From the NCBI RefSeq assembly GCF_030818775.1, contig NZ_JAUTAU010000001.1:2980001-3044000 (forward strand): a stretch of 64,000 bases of DNA. Reading direction: 5' to 3'. Every line of letters starts with the position of its first letter. The first letter of the stretch is position 1. Source of the stretch: Bacillus sp. SORGH_AS_0510. GTDB lineage: Bacteria > Bacillota > Bacilli > Bacillales > Cytobacillaceae. The translations under genes and the position numbers were made by a program. Below the pieces are notes generated by a model, which saw only the letters and a program-made list of their open reading frames with translations, was not told the origin of the DNA and did not search any database. Shown piece after piece: positions 1 through 9,022 of this stretch.

Positions 1-50
1 TTTAAGTCATCTTCAACAATTAACACTGAGATTACGTGACTGTTGTGCAT
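1..50 (-). CDS. Response regulator, N-terminal fragment (cut by window edge)
   Basis: Only the first 16 or so codons are visible. From the ATG at 48-50 the reverse strand reads MHNSHVISVLIVEDDLK, the beta-1 strand and acidic patch (E-D-D) that open a CheY-like receiver domain. A G-rich ribosome site (AGGGGGG) lies just upstream of the start, inside the end of the histidine kinase gene. The reading frame overlaps the kinase 3' end by 38 nt, as expected for translationally coupled two-component genes. Its partner is a CitA/DcuS-type kinase, so a CitB/DcuR-type regulator is the likely identity; that part is inference because the effector domain is outside the window. Confidence 0.8.
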   Translation of the reverse strand, partial: MHNSHVISVLIVEDDL

Positions 51-1638
51 ACAAATCCCCCCTGCTTTTTGGTATCGCTACTGTGAAAATAGAGCCTTCT
101 CCAACATTTGAAGAAAATGTAATCATTCCTCCTAAGTCGTCCAGAGCTCTTTGTACTAAACTGAGTCCGATTCCGGCATTACTGCTAGTATTTTTAGTAG
201 TAAAGCCTGCCTGGAAAATCTGATCACTCGCCTCAGAGTCAATTCCATTCCCGTTGTCTTCCACTTCAATAATTAGTTCTTTGCCTAGATCAGTCAAAAA
301 TATGGACACACATTTTTCTTGTTTTTCATTTCCCTTTACTGCTTCAAAAGCATTATTAACCAAGTTTCCAATGACGGTTACTAATAAATCTCTACTGATT
401 TCAGGTGACAGATCCTTAAAGCTGCTTTCTCTATCAATAGTAAAATTTATTTTTAATTCGCTGGCTAAACTAACCTTTCCTAATATAAACCCAGCAATGA
501 TAGGGTCTGGTACTTCCCTCATTAAGAATTGGATGAACCCTTGGGCAACATCAACTTCCTTTGAAATAAAGTCAATGGCCTCCTGATAGGACCCCAGTTG
601 AATCAGCCCCAGAAGGGTGTAGAGACGATTAGAATATTCATGGGTTTGTGCCCGCAATCCCTCTGCGTAGGATTTAACATGCGATAATTCTTGCAGCAGT
701 TGAGCAAGCTCTGACTTGCTTCGAAAGCTGGCAACAGCACCGACGACTTCGCTTTTGTTATTAAAAATAGGAATTCGGTTAGCTAAATAAACATCCCCCA
801 TAATAATAATTTCCTGATCATACTCTGCTTGTCCCGTCCGAACAACTTCAAGTAAATGAGTGTTAACCAGTACGTCTTCTATTCTTTTACCTCGAAGCAG
901 AATATGATTGGGTACCTTCAAGATTGTATGTGCCGTCTCATTAACCACCGTAATTCTTCCATCAGTATCGATTGCAATGATCCCCTCATGAATAGATTCC
1001 AAGATTGCGTGTTTTTCTTGGTACATCCAAGCTATTTCTTTTGGTTCTAAGCCAAATATCGCTCTTTTAATATTTAGCGAGATTAATAGTGCCGCCAATA
1101 AACCCCCAATTAAAATGATTAATGTGGCAACAAAAATTTTTTTCTGCAGCCTAGACACTTCTTTTTCAATATCTGTTTGCAGATACCCGACTGAAACGAC
1201 GCCAATGACCTCGCCGTTGCTAAAAATAGGTGCTTTTCCCCTTAAGGAAGGACCTAATGTCCCGGTTGATTCGGAAATAACCGACTTGCCTTTGAATACT
1301 TGACCGTTGTCTCCTCCCACCATTTTTTGTCCTAAACGATTGGGATTCGGGTGTGAGTACCGAATTTCGTCTCGATTTCCTATAACAATAAATTCCGCTC
1401 CTACTTGTGTTCTAATTTTTTCTGCAATAGGCTGGATAATGGTTGAAGGATTATTCGTCCGAAAGGCGGCCTGAATCTCAGGCATGTTGGCAATCGACTG
1501 AGCAACAGATAGTGCCTTCGAACCTATCTCATGTTTTAAATTAGTTTCCATGATATTTTTAAAAGTAAATTCTATGATTGTTCCAAGAACAATGATAAGT
1601 ATGGAAATTCCCAGCATTAGTTTTGTATGTATACGCAT
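13..1638 (-). CDS. CitA/DcuS-type sensor histidine kinase
   Basis: Membrane sensor kinase of 541 residues. Visible order: TM1 (about 7-27), an extracytoplasmic PAS-like sensor (about 30-165), TM2 (about 168-188), a cytoplasmic PAS domain (about 205-305), a SpoOB-type dimerisation helix with the phospho-acceptor His333 in QTHEYSNRL, and an HATPase domain with N box NLVNNAFEAV, G1 box VEDNGNGID and G2 box GIGLSLV. This is the layout of CitA, DcuS, DctS and MalK, which sense citrate or C4-dicarboxylates. It lies directly downstream of tctCBA and overlaps a response regulator gene, so it probably senses the tricarboxylate imported by that transporter. The exact ligand cannot be read from sequence. 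Confidence 0.9.
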   Translation of the reverse strand: MRIHTKLMLGISILIIVLGTIIEFTFKNIMETNLKHEIGSKALSVAQSIANMPEIQAAFRTNNPSTIIQPIAEKIRTQVGAEFIVIGNRDEIRYSHPNPNRLGQKMVGGDNGQVFKGKSVISESTGTLGPSLRGKAPIFSNGEVIGVVSVGYLQTDIEKEVSRLQKKIFVATLIILIGGLLAALLISLNIKRAIFGLEPKEIAWMYQEKHAILESIHEGIIAIDTDGRITVVNETAHTILKVPNHILLRGKRIEDVLVNTHLLEVVRTGQAEYDQEIIIMGDVYLANRIPIFNNKSEVVGAVASFRSKSELAQLLQELSHVKSYAEGLRAQTHEYSNRLYTLLGLIQLGSYQEAIDFISKEVDVAQGFIQFLMREVPDPIIAGFILGKVSLASELKINFTIDRESSFKDLSPEISRDLLVTVIGNLVNNAFEAVKGNEKQEKCVSIFLTDLGKELIIEVEDNGNGIDSEASDQIFQAGFTTKNTSSNAGIGLSLVQRALDDLGGMITFSSNVGEGSIFTVAIPKSRGDLYAQQSRNLSVNC

Positions 1639-1671
1639 TCAGACAAACACCTCTCCCCCTATCATAATAAA

Positions 1672-1702
1672 AAAAACTCCTCATAAAAAGGAGTTTTTTC
1701 TC
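1672..1702 (-). terminator. Rho-independent terminator after tctA
   Basis: Inverted repeat AACTCCT / AGGAGTT with T-runs on both sides, between the tctA stop and the kinase gene. It can reduce read-through from the transporter operon into the two-component genes. Confidence 0.8.
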
Positions 1703-1715
1703 AATCTTCAGAAAC

Positions 1716-3242
1716 TTAACCTTCTACATTAATAATGACATCTTTCCCTCTTCGTTTCATCATGAAAGGGACCACCAACCAAAGTACAGTGATGAGAAGA
1801 AAAGCCAAGGAAATTGGGCGTGTGACAAATACACTGTAATCACCATTAGAAATGGTCAATGCTCTTCTAAGATTATTCTCAATCATAGGTCCTAAAACGA
1901 GACCGAGCACCAATGGGGCGATCGGATAATCATTTTTATTGAAAAAATATCCGAGAACACCACAGCCCAACAAAAGAAGGAGGTCGTTCGTTGACACCTG
2001 AACGGCGTAAACACCGAAAATGGAAATCGCTATAATCATAGGAATTAAGTATTTCTTAGGTGTTTGAATGATTTTCGCGAACACCTTCACAAGTGGTAAA
2101 TTTAAAACTAGCAGCATGATGTTACCGATGAACATGCTGGCAATTAATCCCCAGGCAACCTGTGGATGGTCTTCAAATAACAATGGACCTGGCTGTACAT
2201 TGTACATCATCAGAGCCCCCATAAGGATTGCCGTGGTGCCTGACCCTGGAATCCCTAAAGTCAGTAATGGGATCATTGCGCCACCAGAGGCCGCATTGTT
2301 TGCAGATTCAGGTGCAGCTACCCCAGCAATGGTTCCTGTTCCGAATTTAGAAGGAGTTTTCGAAATCTTTTTTTCAAGAATGTAAGAGAAAAAGGATGCA
2401 AGTGTTGCCCCGGCGCCTGGTAAAATCCCTACAAAGAAGCCAAGAATACTTCCGCGGGCAATCGGTCCAGCAGACTCTTTCAATTCTTCCTTTGATGGAA
2501 GGAGGTTATTAATTTTTGCAATATCTACCTCTTCTTCTTCTTTTTCTAAAATTGTCTTGAACACTTCACCTAAAGCAAACAACCCGACAGCAATGGTTAA
2601 GAATTCAATGCCTTGAAAAAGCCAAGGTACATCGAAAGTGAATCTAGCAATTCCGGAAACACTATCGATTCCAATTGTTCCTAGTAATAAACCACATACC
2701 GTCATAATTAATGCTTTTGTTACCGATTTTCCTGCTAATCCGCTAACTGCTCCTAATCCTAGAAGCATTAAGGAGAAGTACTCTGCAGGACCAAATTTTA
2801 GCGCCACATTGGATAAGGGCTTTGCTAATGCAATCAAGGCAATTAATGTCACGATCCCTGCTACAAACGATCCAATGGCCGCAATGGAAAGTGCACTTCC
2901 TGCTCTCCCCTTCTTTGCCATTTGATACCCGTCTAATGTGGTCACAACAGAGGAGGATTCCCCTGGTGTATTTAATAGAATCGAAGTGGTGGATCCCCCA
3001 TACATCGCTCCATAGTAAACGCCTGCTAATAGAATGATTGCACTAGTAGCCGCTTGTTCAGGTGGAAGTCCACCTGTAATCGAGGCCGTTACCGGAATAA
3101 GAAGTGCCACACCACTCATGGGACCGATACCAGGCAAGACGCCAACAGCTGTCCCAATTAACACCCCAACAAAGGCAAAAATGATATTATACCAAATAAG
3201 TGCAGTTCCAAAGCCCTGAAATAAAAAATCAATAGTACTCAT
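1716..3242 (-). CDS. tctA: Tripartite tricarboxylate transporter, large membrane subunit TctA
   Basis: Protein of 508 residues, normal TctA length, with about 12 hydrophobic segments. The N-terminal family signatures are clear: GIGPMSGVALLIPVT near residue 38 and the GGSTTSILLNTPGE block near residue 83. A second glycine-rich segment (PGAGATLASFFSY) starts the C-terminal half, reflecting the internal duplication of the family. TctA forms the translocation channel of a secondary, binding-protein-dependent importer for citrate or related tricarboxylates. It is the last gene of tctC-tctB-tctA and follows tctB by 31 nt. Confidence 0.95.
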   Translation of the reverse strand: MSTIDFLFQGFGTALIWYNIIFAFVGVLIGTAVGVLPGIGPMSGVALLIPVTASITGGLPPEQAATSAIILLAGVYYGAMYGGSTTSILLNTPGESSSVVTTLDGYQMAKKGRAGSALSIAAIGSFVAGIVTLIALIALAKPLSNVALKFGPAEYFSLMLLGLGAVSGLAGKSVTKALIMTVCGLLLGTIGIDSVSGIARFTFDVPWLFQGIEFLTIAVGLFALGEVFKTILEKEEEEVDIAKINNLLPSKEELKESAGPIARGSILGFFVGILPGAGATLASFFSYILEKKISKTPSKFGTGTIAGVAAPESANNAASGGAMIPLLTLGIPGSGTTAILMGALMMYNVQPGPLLFEDHPQVAWGLIASMFIGNIMLLVLNLPLVKVFAKIIQTPKKYLIPMIIAISIFGVYAVQVSTNDLLLLLGCGVLGYFFNKNDYPIAPLVLGLVLGPMIENNLRRALTISNGDYSVFVTRPISLAFLLITVLWLVVPFMMKRRGKDVIINVEG

Positions 3243-3273
3243 ACATGTTTCCTCCTTTCTTTAGGTGCTGCGA

Positions 3274-3726
3274 TTAAAACCATATCGGCCAGCCTGGAAG
3301 TGTTCCCTTTAATACTTCAACAAATATATAGTAGACAATTCCGGAAAATAAAGCAGATATTATGAGGGAATTCACCCACTTCGACCTTTCCATTGTTTGA
3401 AAGCAAACAAATAAAAATACAAAAGTTGTTATCACATAGCCTACTGATTCTAGTGCTAAGATATAAATCAATGTAGCAACAAAAATGATTAAAAATGGCT
3501 TATATTCCAATTTCTCTTTTTCCTTATGGTGCGCTTTTGTCATGAGCGTTTCATAAAACAACCGAATACTTAATAAAACTAGGATGATTCCAAGAATAAA
3601 TGGAAAGATATCGGGACCTACTACACTCCCATAAGAGGAGGTTGCAAGCTGCTTGCTTCCAACGATAAAAAGCACTCCTACTGCTAAAAATAATATTGAT
3701 GCTACACGATCGAATTTGATATCCAT
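3274..3726 (-). CDS. tctB: Tripartite tricarboxylate transporter, small membrane subunit TctB
   Basis: A 150-residue protein with four predicted membrane helices (about 10-27, 39-58, 76-110 and 122-142), the typical size and topology of TctB. It is poorly conserved in sequence across the family, so the call rests mainly on position between tctC and tctA and on topology. It is thought to stabilise the TctA channel. An AAGGGGG-type ribosome site precedes the ATG at 3726. Confidence 0.9.
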   Translation of the reverse strand: MDIKFDRVASILFLAVGVLFIVGSKQLATSSYGSVVGPDIFPFILGIILVLLSIRLFYETLMTKAHHKEKEKLEYKPFLIIFVATLIYILALESVGYVITTFVFLFVCFQTMERSKWVNSLIISALFSGIVYYIFVEVLKGTLPGWPIWF

Positions 3727-3790
3727 TTGTACTCCCCCTTTCTATTTAAAAGGGGAAGGAGAGAATACACTCCTTCCCACTCCCTAACTT

Positions 3791-4822
3791 TTACTTTTGC
3801 ATGCCTAAGGCAGATAATAACTGCTGAACTTGTTGATCTTGATCTTCTAAAAACTTTTTGAAATCTGCACTGTTTTTGTACTGTAATTCCCAACCTTGTG
3901 TTTCTACTTCCTTCTTCCACTCCGGTGACTGTACCAGCTTATCGATGGTTTTTTCCCAATAAGTTTTTGCTTCCTTAGACATCTTTTCAGGACCGAACAC
4001 TCCGCGCCAAATCGTAAATTCTGCGTCAACTCCTTGTTCCTTTGCGGTCGGAACATCTTTAAAATCACCGGATAATCGTTCTGAAGAAGTGACAGCTAAA
4101 ACGCGAATTTTTCCAGCCTTTAAAAATTCCTTCACACTAGAAGCGTCTGTTCCGATGACATCGGCATTTCCACCAAGCAGAGCAGTAATGGCTTCCCCAC
4201 CGCCATCATAGGAAACATATTTAATTTTTGTAGGGTCCACCCCATATTTGTATGCTGGAAGAATGGAAATCAAATGGTCCATCGAACCTGGTGCGGAACC
4301 ACCTGCAAATGTTAGTTTAGTAGGATCTTTCTTCACATCATCCAATACAGACTTAAGGTCCTTATATTTTGAATCAGCTTTTACAACAATGGCTCCAAAA
4401 TCCTTGGTTAACTGTGCTAATGGAGTAGTGTTTTTGTAGCCATAAGGACTGTTTCCTTCTTTTTTAAGATTGTTAATAATAATTGGCGGTGAACTAACAA
4501 AGAGCATATCGTTGTTTGCCGCATGTTGGGTTGCGTATTCCGCCATAAATACTGCGCCGCCGCCACCTGGTTTATTCTCTACTGTCATTGGCTGGTTCAC
4601 CAGCTTTGTCTCGCTTAGTACTTTTGTAAATGAACGTGCTGTTAAATCCCAGCCACCCCCTGCACCAGATGGCGCAACAACGGTAATAGACTTGGTAGGA
4701 TAGCCTGTACTTTCTTCCTTTTTACCAGAGCTTGCTGTTTCTTTACTGCTGCTACATGCACCAAGACTTAATGCTAAAGCACCTGCACACATAACTGCTG
4801 AAATTCTTTTAAAAGAAAACAT
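3791..4822 (-). CDS. tctC: Tripartite tricarboxylate transporter substrate-binding lipoprotein TctC
   Basis: Extracytoplasmic solute receptor that captures the tricarboxylate for TctAB. From the ATG at 4822 the 343-residue product starts with a basic N-terminus, a hydrophobic core and a lipobox ending LGAC (Cys23), so it is a lipoprotein. The Bug/TctC signature is visible: a GGGWDLTAR segment near the mature N-terminus, then ENKPGGGGAVFMAEYA. An in-frame GTG at 4891 would add 23 residues but would place a charged stretch before the signal peptide, while the ATG has a strong AAAGGGGGAAG ribosome site; the ATG is preferred. First gene of the operon, with a cre-like box in the leader. Confidence 0.93.
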   Translation of the reverse strand: MFSFKRISAVMCAGALALSLGACSSSKETASSGKKEESTGYPTKSITVVAPSGAGGGWDLTARSFTKVLSETKLVNQPMTVENKPGGGGAVFMAEYATQHAANNDMLFVSSPPIIINNLKKEGNSPYGYKNTTPLAQLTKDFGAIVVKADSKYKDLKSVLDDVKKDPTKLTFAGGSAPGSMDHLISILPAYKYGVDPTKIKYVSYDGGGEAITALLGGNADVIGTDASSVKEFLKAGKIRVLAVTSSERLSGDFKDVPTAKEQGVDAEFTIWRGVFGPEKMSKEAKTYWEKTIDKLVQSPEWKKEVETQGWELQYKNSADFKKFLEDQDQQVQQLLSALGMQK

Positions 4823-4837
4823 TTTACTTCCCCCTTT

Positions 4838-4851
4838 TGTAAACGTTTTCT
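4838..4851. promoter_or_regulatory. Putative CcpA cre box upstream of tctC
   Basis: TGTAAACGTTTTCT matches the catabolite-responsive element consensus TGNAANCGNTTNCA at every defined position except the last. It lies 16 nt upstream of the tctC ATG, next to the ribosome site, where bound CcpA would act as a roadblock or block initiation. Carbon catabolite repression of citrate uptake is established in Bacillus; its use here is inferred. Confidence 0.6.
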
Positions 4852-5041
4852 TAATTTTACAAAATCTTTTCAAATTGCATAGATTATGCACTTAAACAAC
4901 ATTAAAAACTTATAAATCATTTTGTTCATTTTGTTCACGTGAAGAAATTTGGAGATTTTTGCTGAAAAATAATAGTGGACTAATTTTTTTAGCCTGTTAT
5001 AATCCATATAGAATACATTATTACATTTAAAGGTGGGCACT

Positions 5042-5239
5042 ATGGGGAACACATGTAGGTATGTTGTCAACGCACTTGGAAAAGGTGGGGAAACATATTA
5101 TACGCGCTGTAAAGATAAGCAAGAATTAAAGAATTGGATTTCAACGAATCGTGATAAACTAATCATGGACGAATTAAAAATCACTGATAAAAACCAAAAT
5201 CTATTTACCAAATGGTTAGGTATGAAAAAATTATTTTAA
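5042..5239 (+). CDS. Small hypothetical protein (65 aa)
   Basis: Unrecognised basic protein of 65 residues starting MGNTCRYVVNALGKGG. A GTG nine bases upstream is also in frame, but the ribosome site AAAGGTGG is correctly spaced only for the ATG at 5042. No signal peptide or membrane segment; one region (about 22-45) looks helical and charged. A strong terminator follows immediately, so it is a monocistronic unit reading away from the tct operon. Function unknown. Confidence 0.7.
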   Translation: MGNTCRYVVNALGKGGETYYTRCKDKQELKNWISTNRDKLIMDELKITDKNQNLFTKWLGMKKLF

Positions 5240-5243
5240 AAAC

Positions 5244-5275
5244 GAGACGCCATCCTTTTTAGGATGGCGTCTTTT
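5244..5275 (+). terminator. Terminator after the 65-aa gene
   Basis: Ten-base-pair inverted repeat GACGCCATCC / GGATGGCGTC with a short loop, followed by TTTTAAT. Confidence 0.9.
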
Positions 5276-5302
5276 AATTGCTATTTTAATAGAATACTAT
5301 TA

Positions 5303-5348
5303 GGTGTCAGACACCATTTGTGGACATTTGTACTCCTGTTGCGGACAC
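5303..5348. repeat. GGTGTCAGACACC palindrome with GGACAC tail
   Basis: A 13-nt palindrome GGTGTCAGACACC followed by TTTGTGGACA and, about 20 nt later, GCGGACAC. The same arrangement recurs at 11605-11650, and the 13-nt core recurs at 23711, 25090 (as an inverted pair) and 38879. It lies at the 3' end of the MATE gene. Confidence 0.6.
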
Positions 5349-5349
5349 A

Positions 5350-6711
5350 TTACGATGCCTTAAGACTTACGAATTTCTTTTTCTGGATGTGGATGAGTCG
5401 GAGGGATAAAGCAATTCCGGCTGCAAGTAATCCCACGGTTAATCCAATCCAATAGCCCCTTGCTTCTAAGGTTGTATAATGAGCCAACATAAATCCAACT
5501 GGGAGGCAAATTAGCCAATAGGCGATTAATGTCATAATAAACGCAAGGTTGACATCTTTATACCCTCTTAATGCCGCTTGTGCAGTGGCCTGTATCGCAT
5601 CGGATATTTGGAAAAACAATGCAAAAATCAAGAAGTTAGCAGTTAAATTAATTACTGCTGCTTCATTCGAATAAAAACCAGCCACCTGATAACGGAAAAG
5701 AACGACTAATAATCCTGTAAAGAGCGCAATACAAATGGCCAGTGAAACACCCAGCCAACTGTATTGTTTCGCATCTTTATAACGCCGTGCACCGACTTCG
5801 AATCCGACAAGAACAGTCAGTGCTGTTGAAATACTAATAGGAATCATATACAAAAAGGAAACAATATTTAATGCCGATTGATATGCAGCAATGGTAGTGA
5901 CATTAAATTTACTTAGTAGAATCGTAACTACAGCAAACATACTTGTCTCGAAAAACGTAGAAAGGCCCATTGGTACACCGATTTTTAAAATCTCCTTACA
6001 TTCTTCCCATGAGAATTCCTTCTTTTTCCCAAAGACCGGGTAGGATGAGAATGGATCCTGTGTTTTCACAATGAAGATTGTCATCGCCATAATGAGCCAA
6101 TACGTAATGGATGTCGCATACCCTGCCCCAGCACCACCTAGCTCTGGAAAGCCAAAATGACCGAAAATAAACGCGTAGTTTAAGAAGAAATTCAGTGGTA
6201 ATGAAGCAAGCATAATCACCATAACCACACGAGTTTTTCCCAGAGCGTAAATAAAGGACCGCAGTACGTTAAAAATAAAAAGTGGTACAATTCCATAACT
6301 AAGGCCAACTAAGTAATTAGAGGCTGTTTCTTGAACCGCTACTGGCAGTTTCATTTTGTCTAAAATGGGATCTAATAAAATGGATCCTACGGAAATAACT
6401 ACAATAGCAATAAGAATTGAAAGGTACATTCCATGCTTAACAACAGACGAAACTTCATTACTTCTTTTTTCACCGAATCGTTGTGCAGCGATTGGTGAAA
6501 CCGCAAGCAGGATCCCGCTTATCCCCATAAAAATAGGGCTCCAAACCGAGGAACCAATCGCCACCCCTGCTAAGTCTGAGGAATGGTATTTTCCTGACAT
6601 AATCGTATTGAAAAATACCATTGAAAACATGCCAAGCTGCGTAATTAATATTGGAATTAATAAAACGATGATTTGTTTTGTCTTTTCCTTAATTGTAAAG
6701 GTCTGTTTCAT
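5350..6711 (-). CDS. MATE family multidrug/metabolite exporter
   Basis: Inner-membrane protein of 453 residues with 12 predicted helices in two similar six-helix bundles, the normal MATE size. MATE transporters export cationic or other toxic compounds using Na+ or H+ gradients. The first helix contains the family's polar start (PILITQLGMFSMVFFNTIMSG), and the ATG at 6711 is preceded by an AAGGAG ribosome site. It stands alone with no adjacent regulator, so the substrate cannot be inferred. Confidence 0.92.
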   Translation of the reverse strand: MKQTFTIKEKTKQIIVLLIPILITQLGMFSMVFFNTIMSGKYHSSDLAGVAIGSSVWSPIFMGISGILLAVSPIAAQRFGEKRSNEVSSVVKHGMYLSILIAIVVISVGSILLDPILDKMKLPVAVQETASNYLVGLSYGIVPLFIFNVLRSFIYALGKTRVVMVIMLASLPLNFFLNYAFIFGHFGFPELGGAGAGYATSITYWLIMAMTIFIVKTQDPFSSYPVFGKKKEFSWEECKEILKIGVPMGLSTFFETSMFAVVTILLSKFNVTTIAAYQSALNIVSFLYMIPISISTALTVLVGFEVGARRYKDAKQYSWLGVSLAICIALFTGLLVVLFRYQVAGFYSNEAAVINLTANFLIFALFFQISDAIQATAQAALRGYKDVNLAFIMTLIAYWLICLPVGFMLAHYTTLEARGYWIGLTVGLLAAGIALSLRLIHIQKKKFVSLKAS

Positions 6712-6934
6712 AATTGTGTTCTCCTTGACTAATAAAAATCCGAAACTTAATTATACTCTATTTTGATCTATTTTCCTCTTATAAAAACTCCTTCCTGTCA
6801 TATTTTACAAGGTTAATATTCATCTGTCTCTCCTCTAGTCTTGTGTAGGCTGTCATATATTTTTTTAGGCTGTGATGTGCATCACCTTGTCTTTCGCTTG
6901 CTTTTTCTAAAATAGATTTCAAAGGGAGATGGTA

Positions 6935-7219
6935 ATGATGGAAAATCAACTAAACGATTTATCTATTTTGACGAGTTACCGCAATCGGCAGGTCATTCTC
7001 AACTATTATCAGGATGAGGATTTTTTATGGAGAAGAGATGGATTTCACTTTGAATCTATTCAATTAGAAAATGAACAGCTCATGTTTTCTAAGCCGGATG
7101 GTGACAACGTGTTTACTATCTCCTTGAAAAAATATGGGAGAGCTATTCGCGATACGCAGTTTCCGAATTATTTTATTTTGCTTTGTTGCGGAGAGCGCTT
7201 AGGGATCTATTTTCCATAA
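6935..7219 (+). CDS. Hypothetical protein (94 aa)
   Basis: Soluble protein of 94 residues, mixed charge, rich in Phe and Tyr. An upstream in-frame ATG at 6929 directly abuts the AAAGGGAG ribosome site, so the ATG at 6935 is the better start. No recognisable motif; two adjacent cysteines near the C-terminus (LLCCGERLG). The gene is followed by its own terminator and then by the long 52-nt repeat array. No function is proposed. Confidence 0.65.
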   Translation: MMENQLNDLSILTSYRNRQVILNYYQDEDFLWRRDGFHFESIQLENEQLMFSKPDGDNVFTISLKKYGRAIRDTQFPNYFILLCCGERLGIYFP

Positions 7220-7234
7220 AATATCACTATATAA

Positions 7235-7266
7235 AAAAGACGCTCCCAATGAGGGCGTCTTTTATT
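7235..7266 (+). terminator. Terminator after the 94-aa gene
   Basis: Stem GACGCTC / GGGCGTC (one G-U pair) with a short loop, followed by TTTTATT. Confidence 0.75.
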
Positions 7267-7270
7267 AGGT

Positions 7271-7970
7271 TCTACTAATGTCGTCGCATATTCTGCAGAC
7301 TTTGACCTATTTTCCATCCACTCTGTCTGACGTTTCCTCTTCTTTGGACTATCTTGACTTGTTTTCCATCGACTCTGTCAGAAGTCTCCTCTTCTTCGGA
7401 CTATCTTGACCTGTTTTCCAGCAACTCTGTCAGAAGTTTCTCCTTCTTCTGACAGTCTTGACCTGTTTTCTAGCAACTCTGTCAGAAGTATCTCCTTCTT
7501 CTGACAGTCTTGACCTGTTTTCCATCGACTCTGTCAGAAGTCTCCTCTTCTTCGGACTATCTTGACCTGTTTTCCAGCAACTCTGTCAGAAGTCTCCTCT
7601 TTTTTGGACTATCTTGACCTGTTTTCCATCGACTCTGTCAGAAGTCTCTTCCTCTTCGGACTATCTTGACCTGTTTTCCAGCAACTCTGTCAGAAGTTTC
7701 CTCTTCTTTGGACAGTCTTGACCTGTTTTCCATCGACTCTGTCAGAAGTTTCTCCTTCTTCTGACAGTCTTGACCTGTTTTCCATCGACTCTGTCAGAAG
7801 TCTCCTCTTTTTCCGACTATCTTGACCTGTTTTCCAGCAACTCTGTCAGAAGTTTCTCCTTCTTCTGACAGTCTTGATCTGTTTTCTAGCAATTCTGTCA
7901 GAAGTTTCCTCTTCTTCGGACTATCTTGACTTGTTTTCCATCGACTCTGTCAGAAGTCTCCTCTTCATGG
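7271..7970. repeat. Tandem array of a 52-nt hairpin repeat (13 units)
   Basis: The motif CTGTC recurs at 7323, 7375, 7427 and then every 52 nt to 7947, with a degenerate unit before the first. A full unit carries a perfect stem, CTGTCAGAAG and CTTCTGACAG separated by 9 nt, followed by TCTTGACCTGTTTTCC. Some units have decayed right arms (CGGACTAT). 52 is not a multiple of three and all frames are broken, so it is non-coding. The stretch 7220-8072 holds no gene. The same family, with the same period, occurs at 29321-31110. Confidence 0.95.
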
Positions 7971-8072
7971 AACAGACACTACCTGAATTGTTCTAAACCT
8001 GTCAAATTTTTAGGACCAAATAATTAAAGCTCATCATTGAATTGAAAAAGCCTATTCCTATAAATACCGCTG

Positions 8073-8879
8073 TTAGCTCTTTACAATTTTTGAAGGATTA
8101 TTCACTTTGTACAACACAGGTACATCAACCAAAAATTCTTCCTCTACCTCTTTCCCCTTGGCTAACTTCTTAGCTGCTACCTTGCCGTCAAATTCTAGTT
8201 GATCTCCAACAGCCAGTTCAAACTTTTTAAGTGTCTTACTATGACTGCACCATGCAAATCCTATTTCTAATGGATTGTCCTGGACAATTGTCACATTTTC
8301 TAAGACAACTACTTCATCGTTTTCTTCATTAAATGGATTATAGGTTAGAGCAAACTGCTTAACCGTTGCCGTAAAATGTACTTTTTCAGTTGGAAGCTCG
8401 AGTTTTGGTGCCTTTTCTTTTTTGGGCTTTGCTTCTTTTATTTTTGCTGGTTTTGGTGTTGCCTCTTTTTTGGGCATTTCTTCAGCAGCTACAGTTTTTC
8501 CGTTGGAAGCAATAGCTTCAACCTGGTTATCTTGCGCTTCTGCAGACATCTCATTCTCCTCAAGCGTCAACAGACTTTCTTTCCCAAAGCTTGATTGCTG
8601 CATTTCCTTTAAATAGGCTGGGTGAATACAGCTCAACTGACCATCATTAAATTCAATAACAATCGTATTTAAGTCTTCTGAACTCCCATATGTTTCGTAT
8701 CCCTTAATTGTAACGTGACGTTGATAATTGCGGTCTTTGTACCAAAATTCCTTTTTTGCTTCCTTTGCTGAGGATAACCCCCATTCTTTAAGCTTTTCCT
8801 TATAATGATCGTCATCCCTAAAGGTTTCGAACTCTCCTTTTGGCGGAATATATTGTGTCATCATAGATTCGACCACCAT
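8073..8879 (-). CDS. Hypothetical two-domain protein with Lys/Pro/Ala-rich linker
   Basis: About 268 residues, unrecognised. Residues 1-100 form a mixed-charge N-terminal domain; residues about 120-165 are a low-complexity linker rich in Lys, Pro, Ala and Glu; the rest is a compact beta-rich C-terminal domain beginning KVHFTATVKQFALTYNPF. No signal peptide or membrane helix is evident, so it is probably cytoplasmic. The start is uncertain: a GTG at 8897 is possible, but an AAGGAA ribosome site favours the ATG at 8879. Neighbours give no functional hint. Confidence 0.7.
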   Translation of the reverse strand: MVVESMMTQYIPPKGEFETFRDDDHYKEKLKEWGLSSAKEAKKEFWYKDRNYQRHVTIKGYETYGSSEDLNTIVIEFNDGQLSCIHPAYLKEMQQSSFGKESLLTLEENEMSAEAQDNQVEAIASNGKTVAAEEMPKKEATPKPAKIKEAKPKKEKAPKLELPTEKVHFTATVKQFALTYNPFNEENDEVVVLENVTIVQDNPLEIGFAWCSHSKTLKKFELAVGDQLEFDGKVAAKKLAKGKEVEEEFLVDVPVLYKVNNPSKIVKS

Positions 8880-8977
8880 TTCCTCACTTCCTTCCACTTA
8901 TGTATGTAAGTAAATTATATCATTTCATTAGAAAAACAAGAATTGCCATGAGGAGGACTATTCTATATGTATAAAAA

Positions 8978-9003
8978 AAAGACTCTCCAAGAGAGTCTTT
9001 TTT
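8978..9003 (-). terminator. Terminator after the cold shock gene
   Basis: GACTCTC / GAGAGTC stem with a CAA loop and T-runs on both sides, just downstream of the csp stop codon. Confidence 0.9.
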
Positions 9004-9022
9004 CATTTATATAAAGCTACAA

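Noticed and set aside
2068..2385. Plus-strand frames opposite tctA
   Set aside because: Shadow frames of the coding strand with no start signals.
7271..7970. CRISPR array
   Set aside because: Units are contiguous and similar throughout; there are no unique spacers between identical repeats and no cas genes.
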